Below the pieces are notes generated by a model. It worked only from the letters and a program-made list of their open reading frames with translations, was not told the DNA's origin and made no database searches. Position numbers and translations under genes: made by a program. From Actinomycetota bacterium (GTDB taxonomy: Bacteria; Actinomycetota; Thermoleophilia; Solirubrobacterales; Solirubrobacteraceae): a stretch of 8,219 nucleotides of DNA. The DNA lies in assembly GCA_005883905.1 (NCBI GenBank), contig VAYD01000033.1:1-8219 (forward strand), given 5' to 3'. Shown one piece after another: positions 7,814-8,219 of the stretch (the first letter of the stretch is position 1; every line of letters starts with the position of its first letter).

Positions 7814-8019
7814 CCGCTCGCATCCGCGTGGACCCCATCGCGTGCAGCGGCCACGGCCTGTGCGCCGAGCTGCTGCCCGAACGTATCGAGCTGGACGAGT
7901 GGGGCTATCCGATCGTCGACGGCGAGCCGATCCCGCCCGACCTGCTGGCACACGCCCGCGAGGCCGCGGCTGCCTGCCCGAAGCTCGCCCTGCGACTGAC
8001 CGCAGAACGTCGCGCTTGA
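7810..8019 (+). CDS. Three-cysteine (CxxHxxC) ferredoxin
   Basis: 69 residues, a small acidic electron carrier. The cluster motif is C12-SGH-GL-C18 followed by C56-P57. The second cysteine of the usual CxxCxxC is replaced by His15, matching the actinobacterial CxxHxxC(x)nCP ferredoxins, several of which serve cytochromes P450. Such proteins bind a [3Fe-4S] or a His-influenced cluster. There is no P450 in the window. The start overlaps the NuoF-like stop as ATGA, so the natural partner is the NuoF-like protein or the ferric-reductase-like protein. Its stop codon TGA (8017-8019) lies inside the -35 box TTGACA of the next gene. It is the last gene of the overlapping set. Confidence 0.93.
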   Translation: MTARIRVDPIACSGHGLCAELLPERIELDEWGYPIVDGEPIPPDLLAHAREAAAACPKLALRLTAERRA

Positions 8020-8045
8020 CATGTGACCATATAGTCACCTATCAT
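8016..8045 (+). promoter_or_regulatory. Promoter of the ArsR-family regulator
   Basis: TTGACA (8016-8021), an 18-base spacer and TATCAT (8040-8045) form a good sigma70-type promoter. The predicted start point, about 7 bases after the -10, coincides with or just precedes the ATG at 8053, so the transcript is probably leaderless. The -35 shares bases with the ferredoxin stop codon. Confidence 0.65.
8023..8038. promoter_or_regulatory. Operator-like dyad between -35 and -10
   Basis: GTGACCATATAGTCAC is a 16-bp palindrome with 7 of 8 pairs, fully inside the promoter spacer. A dimeric winged-helix repressor bound there would block RNA polymerase. ArsR proteins of this type commonly repress their own genes through GTnACCATATGGTnAC-like sites, so autoregulation is the likely reading. 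Confidence 0.6.
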
Positions 8046-8052
8046 CCTTGCC

Positions 8053-8219
8053 ATGGACGACGTGTTCAGGGCGCTCGCGGATCCCACGCGCAGGAGCCTG
8101 CTCGACGAGCTGTTCAAAGACGACGGGCAGACCCTGTCGGCGCTGGAGCAGCGGCTCCCGATGACGCGCTTCGGCGTCATGAAGCACCTGAGGATCCTCG
8201 AGGAGGCTGGTCTCGTGGT
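8053..8219 (+). CDS. ArsR-family regulator (N-terminal part, cut by window end)
   Basis: The first 55 residues are present. MDDVFRALADPTRRSLLDELF is the characteristic first helix of ArsR/SmtB winged-helix repressors, and TLSALEQRLPMTRFGVMKHLRILEEAGLV is the helix-turn-helix with recognition helix. The wording PMTRFGVMKHLRILE resembles the ArsR subgroup often fused or linked to an SRPBCC/AHSA1 domain, but the part that would show this is beyond the window. No metal-binding cysteines (ELCVCD type) appear in the visible part, so metal sensing is not supported. The ATG lies 7 bases after the -10 box, consistent with leaderless translation. It starts 33 bases after the ferredoxin stop but has its own promoter, so it is probably a separate unit. 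Confidence 0.9.
   Translation, partial: MDDVFRALADPTRRSLLDELFKDDGQTLSALEQRLPMTRFGVMKHLRILEEAGLV

Noticed and set aside
5846..8038. 730-residue open frame antisense to the redox operon
   Set aside because: It crosses three well-supported genes on the other strand, has composition typical of a GC shadow, and shows no domain.

Overview
The window is very GC-rich, with strong codon-position GC bias and long spurious antisense reading frames. Gene content fits a high-GC actinobacterium. The acidic protein ending in LWFEQKPPRDFDF and the ferric-reductase/NuoF-like/ferredoxin cluster suggest Thermoleophilia (Solirubrobacterales), but that placement is inference from family resemblance, without a search.

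Layout. (1) 1-231: a tRNA-Ala(CGC) on the minus strand with a possible hairpin terminator, and a short spacer before a divergent gene. (2) 232-3468, plus strand: a membrane HAMP-GAF-GGDEF diguanylate cyclase, a 158-residue very acidic protein of unknown function, and a PhzF-family enzyme. The PhzF gene appears to start at a non-standard CTG overlapping the stop of the acidic gene. A hairpin at 3482-3511 separates this group from the convergent next gene. (3) 3567-4031, minus strand: a small four-helix membrane protein with a good promoter and an 18-bp operator-like dyad touching its start codon. (4) 4051-4123: tRNA-Ala(UGC), plus strand, divergent from the membrane gene. (5) 4223-8019, plus strand: five genes, each overlapping the next by four bases: a small membrane-anchored Pro/Gln-rich protein, an ApbE-type FMN transferase, a six-helix ferric-reductase-like protein with a C-terminal beta-rich domain, a NuoF-like flavin/Fe-S protein and a CxxHxxC ferredoxin. 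(6) 8016-8219: a promoter with an internal operator driving an ArsR-family regulator cut by the window end.

The most interesting unit is region 5. Its parts can be read as a membrane electron-transfer module: a soluble NuoF-like flavoprotein and a three-cysteine ferredoxin on the cytoplasmic side, a di-heme b membrane protein to carry electrons across, and an ApbE homologue to attach or handle FMN. Direction of electron flow, terminal acceptor and flavinylation target cannot be seen here. Individual families are known; the combination with no obvious FMN-binding target and with altered Fe-S ligands is what deserves attention.
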